Source: Jeotgalibacillus campisalis (lineage in GTDB: Bacteria; Bacillota; Bacilli; Bacillales; Jeotgalibacillaceae). Taken from it: a stretch of 64,000 nucleotides of DNA. A program made the translations under genes and the position numbers. The DNA lies in the NCBI RefSeq assembly GCF_000829515.1, contig NZ_JXRR01000001.1, positions 310,001 through 374,000 of the forward strand, read 5' to 3'. Every line of letters starts with the position of its first letter. Position 1 is the stretch's first letter. The notes under the pieces were generated by a model. The model ran no database searches. It saw only the letters and a list, made by a program, of their open reading frames with translations, and was not told where the DNA came from. Below, in pieces: positions 35,252 to 44,502 of this stretch.

Positions 35252-35377
35252 ATCTTCAGGGCAGGGTGAAATTCCCGACCGGCGGTAAAAGTAGATTGAG
35301 CCCGCGAGCGAGTAGAGTTTACTTGCTGACTCCGTGAGAACCGGAGGCCGACAGTACAGTCTGGATGGGAGAAGATG
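35252..35377 (+). ncRNA. FMN riboswitch (RFN element)
   Basis: Conserved blocks: ATCTTCAGGGCAGGGTGAAA, TTCCCGACCGGCGGT, the GCCCGCGAGC arm, GAACCGGAGGCCGACAGT and GGATGGGAGAAGAT (in parts). The ends pair (ATCTTC/GAAGAT). It controls the downstream riboflavin transporter. Confidence 0.95.
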
Positions 35378-35433
35378 GAGGCATATTGGCGGGGGTTTAT
35401 TCACGGAAGTAACCCTCTGTTTCGTGCTGACTT

Positions 35434-35469
35434 CTCCCCTTCTATCTTTATTTGGAAGGGGAGTTTGTA
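35434..35469 (+). terminator. Terminator of the FMN riboswitch
   Basis: CTCCCCTTC/GAAGGGGAG stem with a 12-nt loop, then TTTGTAT. It is placed between the aptamer and ribU, suiting attenuation. Confidence 0.7.
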
Positions 35470-35620
35470 TATGGCGTATGTTTAGTGACAAGTTCTCATA
35501 AACTAATTAATCAGATGCCCGGCATTTCAAACAAAACACAGATCACTATTCCAGTAAATAGAGCCTCTTGCCATGAGCTAAAACTTCTTAGAGTGGAACG
35601 AAAGAATAGGAGATATTCGA

Positions 35621-36193
35621 ATGAAAAACACTCAGATGTTAGTGAAGTTATCGATGTTTAGTTCCATTGCTTTTATTTTAATGCTGTTGAATTTCCCCCT
35701 TCCGTTTCTGCCGGATTACTTGAAAATTGACTTTAGTGATGTGCCTGCTTTATTAGCAGCCATCTTATTTTCTCCTATGGCAGGGGTAATCGTGGAGGCG
35801 CTGAAAAATATTTTATACTATCTGTTCAGGGGAAACGGCATTCCTATAGGAGAGCTGTCAAATTTTATTGCCGGCTGTGCGTTTATTCTCCCTGTCGCCT
35901 ATTTTTATCATAAAAGAAAATCGAAAAATGCTTTAGCCAAAGGATTAATTACCGGTACGATCACCATGGCTCTGCTGCTTGTCGTTTTAAACTATTTCTT
36001 AATTCTTCCTGCATATGCCTGGTTCTTCGGGATGGATTACATGCTTGATCCAGCTGTAAAATGGTACACTGCAATAGCATTCATTCTCCCATTTAATGTA
36101 ATTAAAGGTCTATTTATTACCGCGCTTTTTTTACCCCTTTTTATCAAACTTAAACCCTGGATCCAGCAGAATCAGGTCCAGCCGAGATTATAA
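35621..36193 (+). CDS. ribU: RibU riboflavin ECF transporter S-component
   Basis: 190 residues with six predicted membrane helices. FPLPFLPDYLKIDFSDVPALLA and VIVEALKNILYYLFRGNGIPIGELSNFIAGC, read in parts, are RibU/FmnP signatures. It binds riboflavin and couples to the shared ECF module. The FMN riboswitch upstream confirms the substrate. Ribosome binding site AGGAGA about 10 nt before ATG. Confidence 0.94.
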   Translation: MKNTQMLVKLSMFSSIAFILMLLNFPLPFLPDYLKIDFSDVPALLAAILFSPMAGVIVEALKNILYYLFRGNGIPIGELSNFIAGCAFILPVAYFYHKRKSKNALAKGLITGTITMALLLVVLNYFLILPAYAWFFGMDYMLDPAVKWYTAIAFILPFNVIKGLFITALFLPLFIKLKPWIQQNQVQPRL

Positions 36194-36195
36194 AA

Positions 36196-36243
36196 TGAGG
36201 TGTGAGCTCCTTCCAATGAAAATGTGAGGAGACTCGCACCTTT
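36196..36243 (+). terminator. Terminator after ribU
   Basis: AGGTGTGAGCTCCT pairs with AGGAGACTCGCACCT (one bulge), followed by TTTAAAT. Confidence 0.6.
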
Positions 36244-36281
36244 AAATGTTATACTTGAGAAAAATACAGGAGGTTACATTT

Positions 36282-37523
36282 ATGAAAAAGGATTTAATTC
36301 GCCGTTTGACTACATATGCAAAATTAGATACACAATCAGACCCTACTGAAGCATCTACTCCTTCAACTGCCAAGCAGTGGGATTTGCTTCATCTCCTGTC
36401 TGAAGAATTAAAAGAAATCGGCATGCAAGAAGTTTCCATAGACGAAAATGGCTACTTAATGGCTACACTCCCATCCAATACAGAAAAGCCGGTTCCTACA
36501 ATTGGATTCCTCGCTCACGTGGATACAGCAACTGATTTTACCGGCAAAAATGTTCAGCCTCAGCTTGTCGAGCAGTATGACGGCACAGATATCTTGTTAA
36601 ATGAAAAATTAAATATCGTTCTTTCCTTAAGAGAATTTCCGGAACTGTCAAACTATATTGGACATACCCTGATTACGACAGATGGCACCACTTTACTTGG
36701 CGCTGACAACAAAGCGGGAATCAGTGAAATTATGACGGCCATGCAGTATTTAATTCAGCATCCTGAAATCAAACACGGAAAAATACGCGTAGCTTTTACA
36801 CCGGATGAAGAAATTGGCCGCGGGCCGCATAAGTTTGATGTGGAAGCTTTCGGTGCGAAGTATGCTTATACAGTTGACGGAGGGCCACTTGGGGAACTTC
36901 AATTTGAAAGCTTTAATGCAGCAGGAGCGCGTGTAGTGATCAATGGAACGAATGTGCATCCCGGGACTGCAAAAAATAAAATGGTCAATTCCATCAAAAT
37001 AGCGATGGAATTAAACAGAATGCTGCCACTTGATGAGGCGCCTGAGTTTACATCCGGTTATGAAGGATTTTTTCATCTAATGAATCTGGATGGAAATGTT
37101 GAAAAGACGACATTGGATTATATTATCCGTGACCACGATCGCGAAAAATTTAATGATCGCAAGAAATTGCTGAATCGTGTAGTAAATGAAGTGAATGCTA
37201 AGCACGGACAAGGGACGGTTACACTAGAAATTGAAGATCAGTATTTCAATATGGGTGAAAAAATAGAACCTGTTCGACACATTGTCGATATTGCACAAAA
37301 AGCGATGAGCCGCTTGGATATTCCAGCAATTATCGAGCCAATTAGAGGAGGCACGGATGGATCTCAACTCTCCTATATGGGTCTTCCAACTCCTAATATT
37401 TTCACAGGAGGCGAAAACTTCCACGGTAAGTATGAATATATTTCAGTGGACAATATGGAAAAAGCAACACAAACTATTGTTGAAATTGTAAAATTGTTTG
37501 AAACTGAGGGCAATGAAGAATAG
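36282..37523 (+). CDS. pepT: Peptidase T (tripeptide aminopeptidase)
   Basis: 413 residues, M20B metallopeptidase. Zinc-binding motifs are [15 protein letters not shown] and PDEEIGRG, with a later [22 protein letters not shown] region (in parts). It removes N-terminal residues from tripeptides in the cytosol. ATG 36282 has AGGAGGT 8 nt upstream; the frame is open to 36246. Confidence 0.93.
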   Translation: MKKDLIRRLTTYAKLDTQSDPTEASTPSTAKQWDLLHLLSEELKEIGMQEVSIDENGYLMATLPSNTEKPVPTIGFLAHVDTATDFTGKNVQPQLVEQYDGTDILLNEKLNIVLSLREFPELSNYIGHTLITTDGTTLLGADNKAGISEIMTAMQYLIQHPEIKHGKIRVAFTPDEEIGRGPHKFDVEAFGAKYAYTVDGGPLGELQFESFNAAGARVVINGTNVHPGTAKNKMVNSIKIAMELNRMLPLDEAPEFTSGYEGFFHLMNLDGNVEKTTLDYIIRDHDREKFNDRKKLLNRVVNEVNAKHGQGTVTLEIEDQYFNMGEKIEPVRHIVDIAQKAMSRLDIPAIIEPIRGGTDGSQLSYMGLPTPNIFTGGENFHGKYEYISVDNMEKATQTIVEIVKLFETEGNEE

Positions 37524-37566
37524 TCAGCAGGGACATTTTTTTAGCGGATAATTAATAGGTATTGGT

Positions 37567-37593
37567 AAAAGGGCGCTTTAACAGGCCCTTTTT
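37567..37593 (+). terminator. Terminator after pepT
   Basis: AAAGGGC/GCCCTTT stem followed by a T run. Confidence 0.8.
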
Positions 37594-37629
37594 GATTGTT
37601 ACTTGCACGATAACGGAGGTGTTTACATA

Positions 37630-37821
37630 ATGAATCTACGCAAACTTGATTTGGTTTTCAGTGTGATCTTACTTTTAAATGCAATTCGAATTTTCTACAT
37701 TATCGTGACAGCAGATGATCCTCAGCCAGTAGATTACTTAGTACTATTTTTCTCCACTTTAGGTGCAGTGATCTTATTTATGAATAGCAGAAGAAATAAG
37801 GAAAAAAAGGAAAATGAGTAA
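37630..37821 (+). CDS. Small two-helix membrane protein
   Basis: 63 residues, beginning MNLRKLDLVFSVILLLNAIR. Two hydrophobic segments (about 7-25 and 36-52) and a lysine/glutamate-rich tail. ATG 37630 has GGAGGT 9 nt upstream. Function unknown; stands between two terminators. Confidence 0.65.
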   Translation: MNLRKLDLVFSVILLLNAIRIFYIIVTADDPQPVDYLVLFFSTLGAVILFMNSRRNKEKKENE

Positions 37822-37866
37822 GATATAAATACATATTATTGGATTTATTGGTAATATATAAAAATA

Positions 37867-37900
37867 AAAAGGCGTATATTTTGTTAATATATGCCTTTTT
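37867..37900. terminator. Bidirectional terminator before the parR-like gene
   Basis: AAAAGGCGTATATT/AATATATGCCTTTT stem with a 4-nt loop, T-rich on both sides, between convergent genes. Confidence 0.8.
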
Positions 37901-37946
37901 ATCTATTTAGTGAATTCTATTTTTACTTTTATAAACTTATACATCG

Positions 37947-38552
37947 TTACTTATTCATTCGATCTAAAAATCCTCCGAGAAGATCATCGATATTCTCCTC
38001 TTTTTCTTCAACAGGTTCCTGTTTGTCTTCAAGAGCTTGTTCTTTAGCCTCATCCCAATCAAAGTCCATCAAATCGTCTTCTGATGCACTTCTTAAAGCT
38101 GCATCTTCCCGTGATTTTTCCTCAGCTGGAGTCTCGTAAACTTTTCTTTGTGTGCGTTCATTCCTGGTCGATTCCTGGAGATAGAGCGCTTCATCAATGT
38201 CTAATGATGTACTATTCATAGAAGCCAGGATTGCTGTTGCACGTACAGGGTCTAAAAGAAGCTGATAGATTATATTACCCAGCAGGGCCTCCGAATGCGA
38301 ATGGCGGATCCAAGAGCGTTGTTCCTTGCTCAAAGCCTTTGGAAGGGGAACAGAGACCGTTTCACGTTCCTTGGACTGGTGATGACCACCCACACCTTCC
38401 AGCACGAATTCTGCAATTTTACTCGAGAAATTTCTACGCTCTGTTTCTTTGATTTTCTGCAGTTCTCTTATTAGGTGATCCGGGGTGTCGGAGGGCAGGC
38501 GAAAAGTAATGGCCTGTCCTCTTTTAATCCCTTCAGAAGATGAGTTACTCAT
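37947..38552 (-). CDS. ParR-like centromere-binding adaptor
   Basis: 201 residues. Residues 10-55 (GQAITFRLPSDTP, then helices) fit a ribbon-helix-helix DNA-binding domain. The rest is strongly charged, and the acidic C-terminus ends in DDLLGGFLDRMNK, a short amphipathic tail like those ParR proteins use to contact ParM filaments. It lies 12 bp after the actin-like gene, the standard parMR order. Expected to bind the iterons at 39872-40012. No sequence homologue was recognised by name. Confidence 0.7.
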   Translation of the reverse strand: MSNSSSEGIKRGQAITFRLPSDTPDHLIRELQKIKETERRNFSSKIAEFVLEGVGGHHQSKERETVSVPLPKALSKEQRSWIRHSHSEALLGNIIYQLLLDPVRATAILASMNSTSLDIDEALYLQESTRNERTQRKVYETPAEEKSREDAALRSASEDDLMDFDWDEAKEQALEDKQEPVEEKEENIDDLLGGFLDRMNK

Positions 38553-38564
38553 AGGGAAGCCCTA

Positions 38565-39749
38565 TTATTTAACAGCTGCTTTTTTCTCTTTTGGTTCTTG
38601 CGCAGCTGCTTTATTATTTTTTCGATCAAAGTCAGAGATCAATTTGTAGTAAGCATTGGCCATCATCCAGATACTCTCTTTTTCGTCCTCGAAGAATTCG
38701 ATATTATAGCCATCCAGGTTATTGTTTAAAGTTTTAATATACTCTTTTAAAACCATTGCTCCGCCGCCGACGAAGTAGCAAATTTCTGTTTGTGAATTTT
38801 TCTTCCAAACATTGCGAAGGTGACGGTATTCTTTTTTTGCTAAGTCCAGCAAAATGCGGTCTGTAATATCATGAACGCTTGTCCGGCTGCCTTTAACCAT
38901 GATATGATTCCGGTCATTTTTCTTTGTGATGATATCAACTACATCACTACGCGTATCAAGCTCCACACCATGCTTCGTACGGATTTCCTCACGGATTGCC
39001 TCAAGAGACTCAGAAACACCTAAATTAAAGCCCTGAGCCTTATCATCATCAACATTGCGGTTTCTTATTACCGCGATATCTGTAGATAGTCCTCCAATAT
39101 CCTGAATCAGGATTTGTTTGTCGATTAAATCACGGTTTGTAATGTTCCCGTGGTTATCCATCACAAGATTTATAAAAGCGGCAAAGCCTTCAGGGTACAC
39201 TTTTACTTCTTCGAACTTAATATTTACTTTCTGGCCTTGGAATTTAGGTGTTACTAAAAATTCCACCTGGTGAACCGATCCAAGCAGCTGTGAACGGAAA
39301 CCAACATCCTTGCCTTCTTTTACCTCTCTTAGAGGAAGGCCGGTGCCAAGCGTGTACGTAGCATCTACTACATTATTATTCTTTTTAAATTGAGCAGGGT
39401 TATTAGGTCTAACTGCATCAAGTGCCAGTGTTGCAAAAAGCATAACCAGTGATTGATCTTCTTCTGATTTGCTGCTGCCTGGATCTAATTCCATTGCGTT
39501 ATCGCTTTTTGTTGCAAGATTTCCTACACGGTAAATTGCGTTATTATCCTTGAGGGCAGGAGAGTGGACGCGGATATGAATACCATCTACCGGGTTTTTC
39601 TCGTTTAAGTCTTCAATTCCTATAACCGGACGATCCTCTCGGTCTCTTGCTATTACATTTGGAATGTTTAACTCATAATCAGTCTTTCCAAATAGTGCCT
39701 TTACAGAATCATTCCCTACATCAATTGCAGCAATTCTTGAACTACTCAT
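38565..39749 (-). CDS. parM: ParM/StbA-family actin-like segregation protein
   Basis: 394 residues, actin-like ATPase. Phosphate-1 loop AAIDVGNDSVKALFG at the N-terminus, phosphate-2 QDIGGLSTDIAVI near residue 213 and adenosine loop VGGGAMVL near residue 335. Such proteins polymerise to push plasmid copies apart; relatives occur on Bacillus plasmids and phages. A TTGACG-N15-TATAAT promoter lies upstream at 39815-39841. It forms an operon with the ParR-like gene. Confidence 0.85.
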   Translation of the reverse strand: MSSSRIAAIDVGNDSVKALFGKTDYELNIPNVIARDREDRPVIGIEDLNEKNPVDGIHIRVHSPALKDNNAIYRVGNLATKSDNAMELDPGSSKSEEDQSLVMLFATLALDAVRPNNPAQFKKNNNVVDATYTLGTGLPLREVKEGKDVGFRSQLLGSVHQVEFLVTPKFQGQKVNIKFEEVKVYPEGFAAFINLVMDNHGNITNRDLIDKQILIQDIGGLSTDIAVIRNRNVDDDKAQGFNLGVSESLEAIREEIRTKHGVELDTRSDVVDIITKKNDRNHIMVKGSRTSVHDITDRILLDLAKKEYRHLRNVWKKNSQTEICYFVGGGAMVLKEYIKTLNNNLDGYNIEFFEDEKESIWMMANAYYKLISDFDRKNNKAAAQEPKEKKAAVK

Positions 39750-39814
39750 CGAATCATTCCTCTCATTTAATACATTTAATGGTTTTGTGTGTTTCTTTTA
39801 CCACTACAGTTAAG

Positions 39815-39841
39815 ATTATAGAAAATAACCATTCTCGTCAA
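39815..39841 (-). promoter_or_regulatory. Promoter of parMR
   Basis: Leftward -35 TTGACG (39841-39836), 15-bp spacer and -10 TATAAT (39820-39815). The short spacer is slightly atypical. The iteron array begins about 30 bp upstream. Confidence 0.55.
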
Positions 39842-39871
39842 TCATTCATTAGTAGCATTCTTTCGAAGCTG

Positions 39872-40012
39872 TTGTATACAATTATGTGTACTTGGATACA
39901 AAACTGTACACATCCCTTCATATCAACATGTATACATATTTGTTTACATGCTTACTATATTGTACACTATTTGTTTACAAAAACGTTTACTTGTATACCA
40001 TATTGTATACAA
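39872..40012. repeat. Iteron array, candidate parC centromere
   Basis: Eleven 10-bp near-copies of the palindrome TTGTATACAA, at 39872, 39884, 39892, 39904, 39928, 39940, 39959, 39971, 39983, 39991 and 40003. Variants include TTGTTTACAA and ATGTATACAT. Most are 11-12 bp apart, about one helical turn. Located upstream of the parMR promoter, where type II centromeres lie. Confidence 0.75.
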
Positions 40013-40188
40013 GTATAATCTGCTCCAAATTACCCCCGATTTCCTCCCTGTTTTCCTGTGAAACTCCCTATTATTCTACTAAAAATAATGACAATATATG
40101 TAGAATCACTAGGAAACAGAAAACTAGTCATCTATAGTAATAACTAGTAATCAAGAGGATTATTTAAATATGGAAAGGAAGGGGAAAC

Positions 40189-41083
40189 ATGAAAAGACAA
40201 TACGTATTTTTATTTTTATGTCTGGCTCCCCTATTCTGGGCAGGGAATTATGTACTTGGAGAATATGTTGTAAAAGAAACCACACCGCTCTCAATGACCT
40301 TTGTACGGTGGAGCATTGCGCTTGTCATTCTAATACCCTTATCCCAGTGGATTGAGAAACCTGATTGGAAAAGTGTATTAAAATTATGGAAATTACACAC
40401 TTTAATGGCGTTTTTAGGTATACTCGGTTACAACTTTTTACTGTATGAGGCTCTTCGTTGGACTACGCCAGTAAATGCATCCCTGGTAAACTCTATCAGT
40501 CCAGTATTAATTGTCGTTCTATCTTCATTTTTTCTTAGGGAGCGATTATCAAAGTATAATGTTTACGGGCTTCTGATGTCCTTCAGCGGAGTTATGCTTG
40601 TCTTATCAAAAGGGGATTTATCTCAATTCTTATCGATACAATTCAACAATGGGGATCTGATTATGCTTGCAGCGGTCCTTCTGTGGTCTTTTTTACTCTA
40701 TAATGGGCAGAGTAAGTACCGGCATCCCTCCTATCGCTTCTACAACCGTTTCTGTTGCAATAGGCATTGTCATTATAACGCCTGCCGTGCTCTACTTCGG
40801 GCTTCCTGAAGCATTGAGTACTCCTGGTAAACTCGGTTTGCTTTATATGGGGCTATTTCCGAGTGTGGGAGCGTTTGTATTTTGGAATATTTCACTGCGA
40901 TATGTTGACGCATCACGTGTAGGAATATTCCTCTACCTCATTCCTGTATTCACGGCAATCATTAGTCTGGCATTAGGTAAGACCATCACGTGGGTTCAAA
41001 TTGCAGGAGGGGTTATGGTTTTTATTGGTGTTTACTTGAACAATAAGCGTATAAAAAATAAAAAGGCAACTAATCTTTTGTAA
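40189..41083 (+). pseudogene. EamA/DMT-type transporter, frameshifted
   Basis: Two open parts together give a full-length protein of about 297 residues with about ten membrane helices and two EamA repeats. The N-terminal part (LAPLFWAGNYVLGEY onward) stays in frame to about 40688. The C-terminal part (FYSIMGRVSTGIPPIAST onward) continues in the +1-shifted frame to 41083. One extra T in the T6 run at 40689-40694 explains the break. Ribosome binding site GGAAGGGG. It may be a true pseudogene, a slippery site or a sequencing error. Confidence 0.8.
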
Positions 41084-41292
41084 GTTATATTTTTACATAT
41101 AATAATTATAATAGTATACATTTTTGAATTTATTACTATATGATATATTTATATTTTAATTTTTTAACAAATATTTGTATTAACGGGGGTTTAGTCTTCT
41201 TTATTTTACCTTAGAAATGTTTATCCCCTTTTGTTTATGGAAATTTAAAACTGTAAAGTTTAATCTATCCATTAAATTGAAGGGGTGGAGCA

Positions 41293-41907
41293 ATGAAATT
41301 AAATCCGTTTTTATCCGTCTGGACAAAACCGAAGGAAACCGTACGACAGGTCTCAAGCTTAAAATCTTTTTGGTTTGTTTTAATCGTCACAGGAATCGCA
41401 GGCATTGGTTCAGGGTTAACCAATTTACAGGGCAAAAGCATCGTTAACGATCTTTCCATTCTTATGATTGTCCTTTTCTCCATTTGTATAGGACTGCTCA
41501 TGGGAATAGCAAGAGCCTTCGTAACATCGTTATTTTTCACTTACATTGGGAAACTTTTTGGAGGGAAAAGCAGCGTTAAAGAAATGTTTAAAGGAATGGG
41601 GGCGATGTTTATACCACGTATGCTCCAATCACTTATCCTGTTAACATCTGTTTTAATTGCAGGAAAGCAATTTTTTACTGATACGAATGCTGAGCTGGAA
41701 TCCACGTTCTATATAAGCATCGTTATATCGTTGTTTGTTATTAATGCCATCGCATCTATTTTTACCGTTGTAATTATGAGCAAAGGGATCGGTGTACTCC
41801 ATCAGTTCTCTTCATGGAAGGGCTTAGCGATTGTAATCATTACGGGGATCATTAATTTCCTCTTGTCTCTAGTCATTGGGTTCAGCAGTCTCTTTCTATT
41901 TCAATAA
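41293..41907 (+). CDS. Yip1-family membrane protein
   Basis: 204 residues with five predicted membrane helices. The N-terminal FLSVWTKPKETVRQV segment, before the first helix, is typical of bacterial Yip1 (PF04893) proteins. Function unknown. Ribosome binding site GGGGTGGAG before ATG 41293. Confidence 0.75.
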   Translation: MKLNPFLSVWTKPKETVRQVSSLKSFWFVLIVTGIAGIGSGLTNLQGKSIVNDLSILMIVLFSICIGLLMGIARAFVTSLFFTYIGKLFGGKSSVKEMFKGMGAMFIPRMLQSLILLTSVLIAGKQFFTDTNAELESTFYISIVISLFVINAIASIFTVVIMSKGIGVLHQFSSWKGLAIVIITGIINFLLSLVIGFSSLFLFQ

Positions 41908-42214
41908 TAAGTTATTCACGGTTACTATTTAAAGATACATAGCATGTTTATGTCCTTTTTCACAAATGCATACACTCTCATAATTAACTTTCATTAAAAA
42001 AACCCTTTAAAGCTTTCTTGTGCTGGGAATCGGTTCATCCATTACTTTTATTTACCAGGGACTGATCACTTCCTTTATGCCAACTTTAGTAACAAATTAA
42101 CTGTGAAAGTGTGGTAAAATGAGGTGAATGCTTCCATACGCCAAGGATCAAATGTAGGATAATAGTAGTGTGTGAAAATATTTGTTTAACATGATAAAAG
42201 GGGAAATGTATACT

Positions 42215-42703
42215 GTGAACGATATAGAGAAACTGACACACGAAAACCTGGTACTCACTAAAAAGGTTCAAGAGCTTGAATCAACGATTGAAGACCTTTC
42301 TGCACCGATTATTTCTTCTATCATACCTGATACCATCCTAGTTCCGCTGCTTGGCCAGCTTTCTGACTACCGTTTCAACCATATTCAGTCAAAAATTTTG
42401 CAGGGGTGTGTAAATCGACAGATCGAACACGCGGTTATTGATTTTACGGGGTTAACGTACGAAGATCTAGACGAGAATGGATTTGAACTTCTAAGCAGAC
42501 AGATTGATGACTTAACTGGGGCGCTTCAATTGATGGGCATTGAGACCCTATATGTTGGATTCTCTCCTATCTTGATTCAGCGAATGGTGGAATATGGACA
42601 GATTAACCTTGCCACAATTCACGCATTTTCTACATTTAGAACCGCCTTGCAATACTTGATGGATAAAAAAGGGCTTGTCTTTGAGAAAAAAGAACTAGTC
42701 TAA
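42215..42703 (+). CDS. STAS-domain protein, RsbR-like
   Basis: About 162 residues. A short N-terminal coiled coil (1-30) is followed by a STAS domain (TILVPLLGQLSDYRFN, VIDFTGLTYEDLDENGFELL). STAS proteins of this kind join stressosome-like signalling; RsbR/RsbS have phosphorylatable Ser/Thr at the helix start, and here Thr and Gly flank that position. Start uncertain: GTG 42215 is chosen for spacing from AAAGGGG, with ATG 42206 or 42182 as alternatives. Confidence 0.75.
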   Translation: MNDIEKLTHENLVLTKKVQELESTIEDLSAPIISSIIPDTILVPLLGQLSDYRFNHIQSKILQGCVNRQIEHAVIDFTGLTYEDLDENGFELLSRQIDDLTGALQLMGIETLYVGFSPILIQRMVEYGQINLATIHAFSTFRTALQYLMDKKGLVFEKKELV

Positions 42704-42749
42704 ATAAATAGACTGAGTGCGGCACTATGCCCCGCTCAGTCTATTTATT
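42703..42749. terminator. Strong bidirectional terminator between STAS gene and dbpA
   Basis: AATAAATAGACTGAG and complement with an inner GCGG/CCGC stem; serves both convergent genes. Confidence 0.85.
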
Positions 42750-42761
42750 AAAAGACTACAA

Positions 42762-44210
42762 TCACTTTTCTCTTGCAAGGTGAACCTTCAACTGTTTACC
42801 CTTTACCGTGGTGTTCTTCATCTTCTGAAGTACCAGAGGACCTTTACCATTCAATATTTCCACATACGTGACATTTTCCTGAATGGTTATAATCCCAATA
42901 TCCTGTGCATGTATTCCGTCTAATTTCGCGATGGTTCCGACAAAATCCACTGCCCTTAGCTTCTTTTTTTTGCCTCCATTAAAATACAACTTCATAATGT
43001 CTTCGCTGACTCGTTCTTTTTTATTTGTTTTTGCTTCAGGTAAAATGTCCATCTTATTTTCAAAATCACTTTTCTTTAAAGCGATCTCTTCTTCTAATGG
43101 CGGTGTTTTTTCGATTAGTTTGAATCCAATGAACGTTTCCAATTCTGCTAAATAATGTTCCTGCTTTGGCGTTACAAATGTAATTGCATTTCCGGATTTC
43201 CCCGCACGGCCTGTTCGCCCTATTCGGTGAACGTAACTTTCATTTTTTGAAGGAAAATCATAATTTACGACGAGAGAAACGTTTTCAATATCAATGCCCC
43301 TTGCTGCAACATCTGTAGCAATCAGGTAGCGAAAATCTCCCCGTTTAAAGTCGTTCATTACAGCAAAACGATCCTCTTGAATCATACCTCCGTGAAGCTT
43401 ATCGCAAGTATAGCCTGTTCGGTCCAGCTCTTCAACCAACTCATCTACCCGATCCTTTGTACTGCAAAAAATAATGCATGTATCCGGGTTTTCTATTACT
43501 GTAATGGCTTTTAATAAGCCCAGTTTACCTGCAGAATCTATCCTGTACATAGAATGACTAATATGTGAATCGATTGAATGTGAAGAATCTATTTCTATTT
43601 TTTCAGGGTTGTTCATATATAAATCGCTTAATTTAGTAATTTCTTCAGGCAGAGTCGCTGAAAAGAGCATAGTCGTCCGCTGAGAAGGAAGTTCTTTAAT
43701 GATTGCCTCTACCTGGTCAATAAAACCCATGCTCAGCATTTCATCTGCTTCATCGATAATCAAGTAGTCGATTTTATCAATTGCGATTGTCCCTTTTTGA
43801 ATATGGTCAAGTACACGTCCGGGCGTACCTGCTACTATATGGTTTTTTTGTTTAAGTTCCGTTTTTTGGTGAGCGAAAGGCTGCTTTCCGTAGATGGCTA
43901 TAGCTTTTATTCTTTTAAAACGGCCTATAGCTGTAATATCTTCTTTAATTTGATCAGCAAGCTCACGCGTTGGGGTTAAGATCAGCGCCTGAGGTTTATT
44001 TTCTTCCCATTCAGCCAGCTCGCACAATGGTATGCCAAATGCAGCTGTTTTGCCGCTGCCAGTCTTCGATTTTACGATTGCATCTTTTTTATCAAGAACA
44101 ACCGGTATCACTTTTTGCTGAACAGCTGTAGGCTGCTTGTATTCTAAAAGGTCTAAAGCACTCAGGATGTCCTGGCTTACTGCAAAATCATTAAAATTTA
44201 TCTCTGTCAT
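42762..44210 (-). CDS. dbpA: DbpA/YxiN DEAD-box RNA helicase
   Basis: 482 residues. Q motif region, SKTGSGKT (about 48-55), PTRELA, DEAD (about 154), SAT, then HRIGRTGR. The C-terminal 80 residues ([19 protein letters not shown] onward) form the RRM that directs YxiN/DbpA to hairpin 92 of 23S rRNA. Role in large-subunit ribosome assembly. Ribosome binding site AAAGGAG. Confidence 0.92.
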   Translation of the reverse strand: MTEINFNDFAVSQDILSALDLLEYKQPTAVQQKVIPVVLDKKDAIVKSKTGSGKTAAFGIPLCELAEWEENKPQALILTPTRELADQIKEDITAIGRFKRIKAIAIYGKQPFAHQKTELKQKNHIVAGTPGRVLDHIQKGTIAIDKIDYLIIDEADEMLSMGFIDQVEAIIKELPSQRTTMLFSATLPEEITKLSDLYMNNPEKIEIDSSHSIDSHISHSMYRIDSAGKLGLLKAITVIENPDTCIIFCSTKDRVDELVEELDRTGYTCDKLHGGMIQEDRFAVMNDFKRGDFRYLIATDVAARGIDIENVSLVVNYDFPSKNESYVHRIGRTGRAGKSGNAITFVTPKQEHYLAELETFIGFKLIEKTPPLEEEIALKKSDFENKMDILPEAKTNKKERVSEDIMKLYFNGGKKKKLRAVDFVGTIAKLDGIHAQDIGIITIQENVTYVEILNGKGPLVLQKMKNTTVKGKQLKVHLAREK

Positions 44211-44349
44211 AATTGACTCCTTTTATTAAACAATCTCTTAAATCATCTGTTTCATTGTATTATACCAGTTTTCAAACACAATCATTCCGGCAGAACAAAA
44301 CTTGACGAAACGGGTTGCAATTTATCGAAAAGTACGTTAAGTTAATCTG

Positions 44350-44397
44350 AACACGTGTAGTGGAATGAGTCGTCTTCCACTTGCACGTGTTTTCTTA
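44350..44397 (+). terminator. Hairpin with T tail on the plus strand, no matching gene
   Basis: AACACGTGTAGTGGAA pairs with TTCCACTTGCACGTGTT, followed by TTTCTTA. No rightward gene ends here; dbpA is divergent. Confidence 0.5.
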
Positions 44398-44418
44398 TGC
44401 CCTTAAATAATAAAAGAT

Positions 44419-44465
44419 AAAAAGCCGCCAAGCTTTCTGAAATTGTAGAAGGCTTGACAGCTTTT
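44419..44465. terminator. Terminator after the catalase gene
   Basis: AAAAGCCGCCAAGC pairs with GCTTGACAGCTTTT with a few mismatches. T-rich on the leftward side; 38 bp past the catalase stop. Confidence 0.75.
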
Positions 44466-44502
44466 CATATTTAGCTGTTTAAATCAATCGTAAAACGGTG
44501 TT

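Noticed and set aside
35126-35491. 121-residue leftward frame across the FMN riboswitch
   Set aside because: It is antisense to a conserved aptamer, with arginine/cysteine-rich nonsense composition.
39872-40012. CRISPR array
   Set aside because: Repeats are 10-bp palindromes at 8-24 bp steps with no spacers of constant length and no cas genes; fits partition iterons.
41995-42102. Short hydrophobic fragment ending in a stop (GIGSSITFIYQGLITSF...)
   Set aside because: Looks like the tail of a lost membrane protein, but no start, ribosome binding site or identifiable family.
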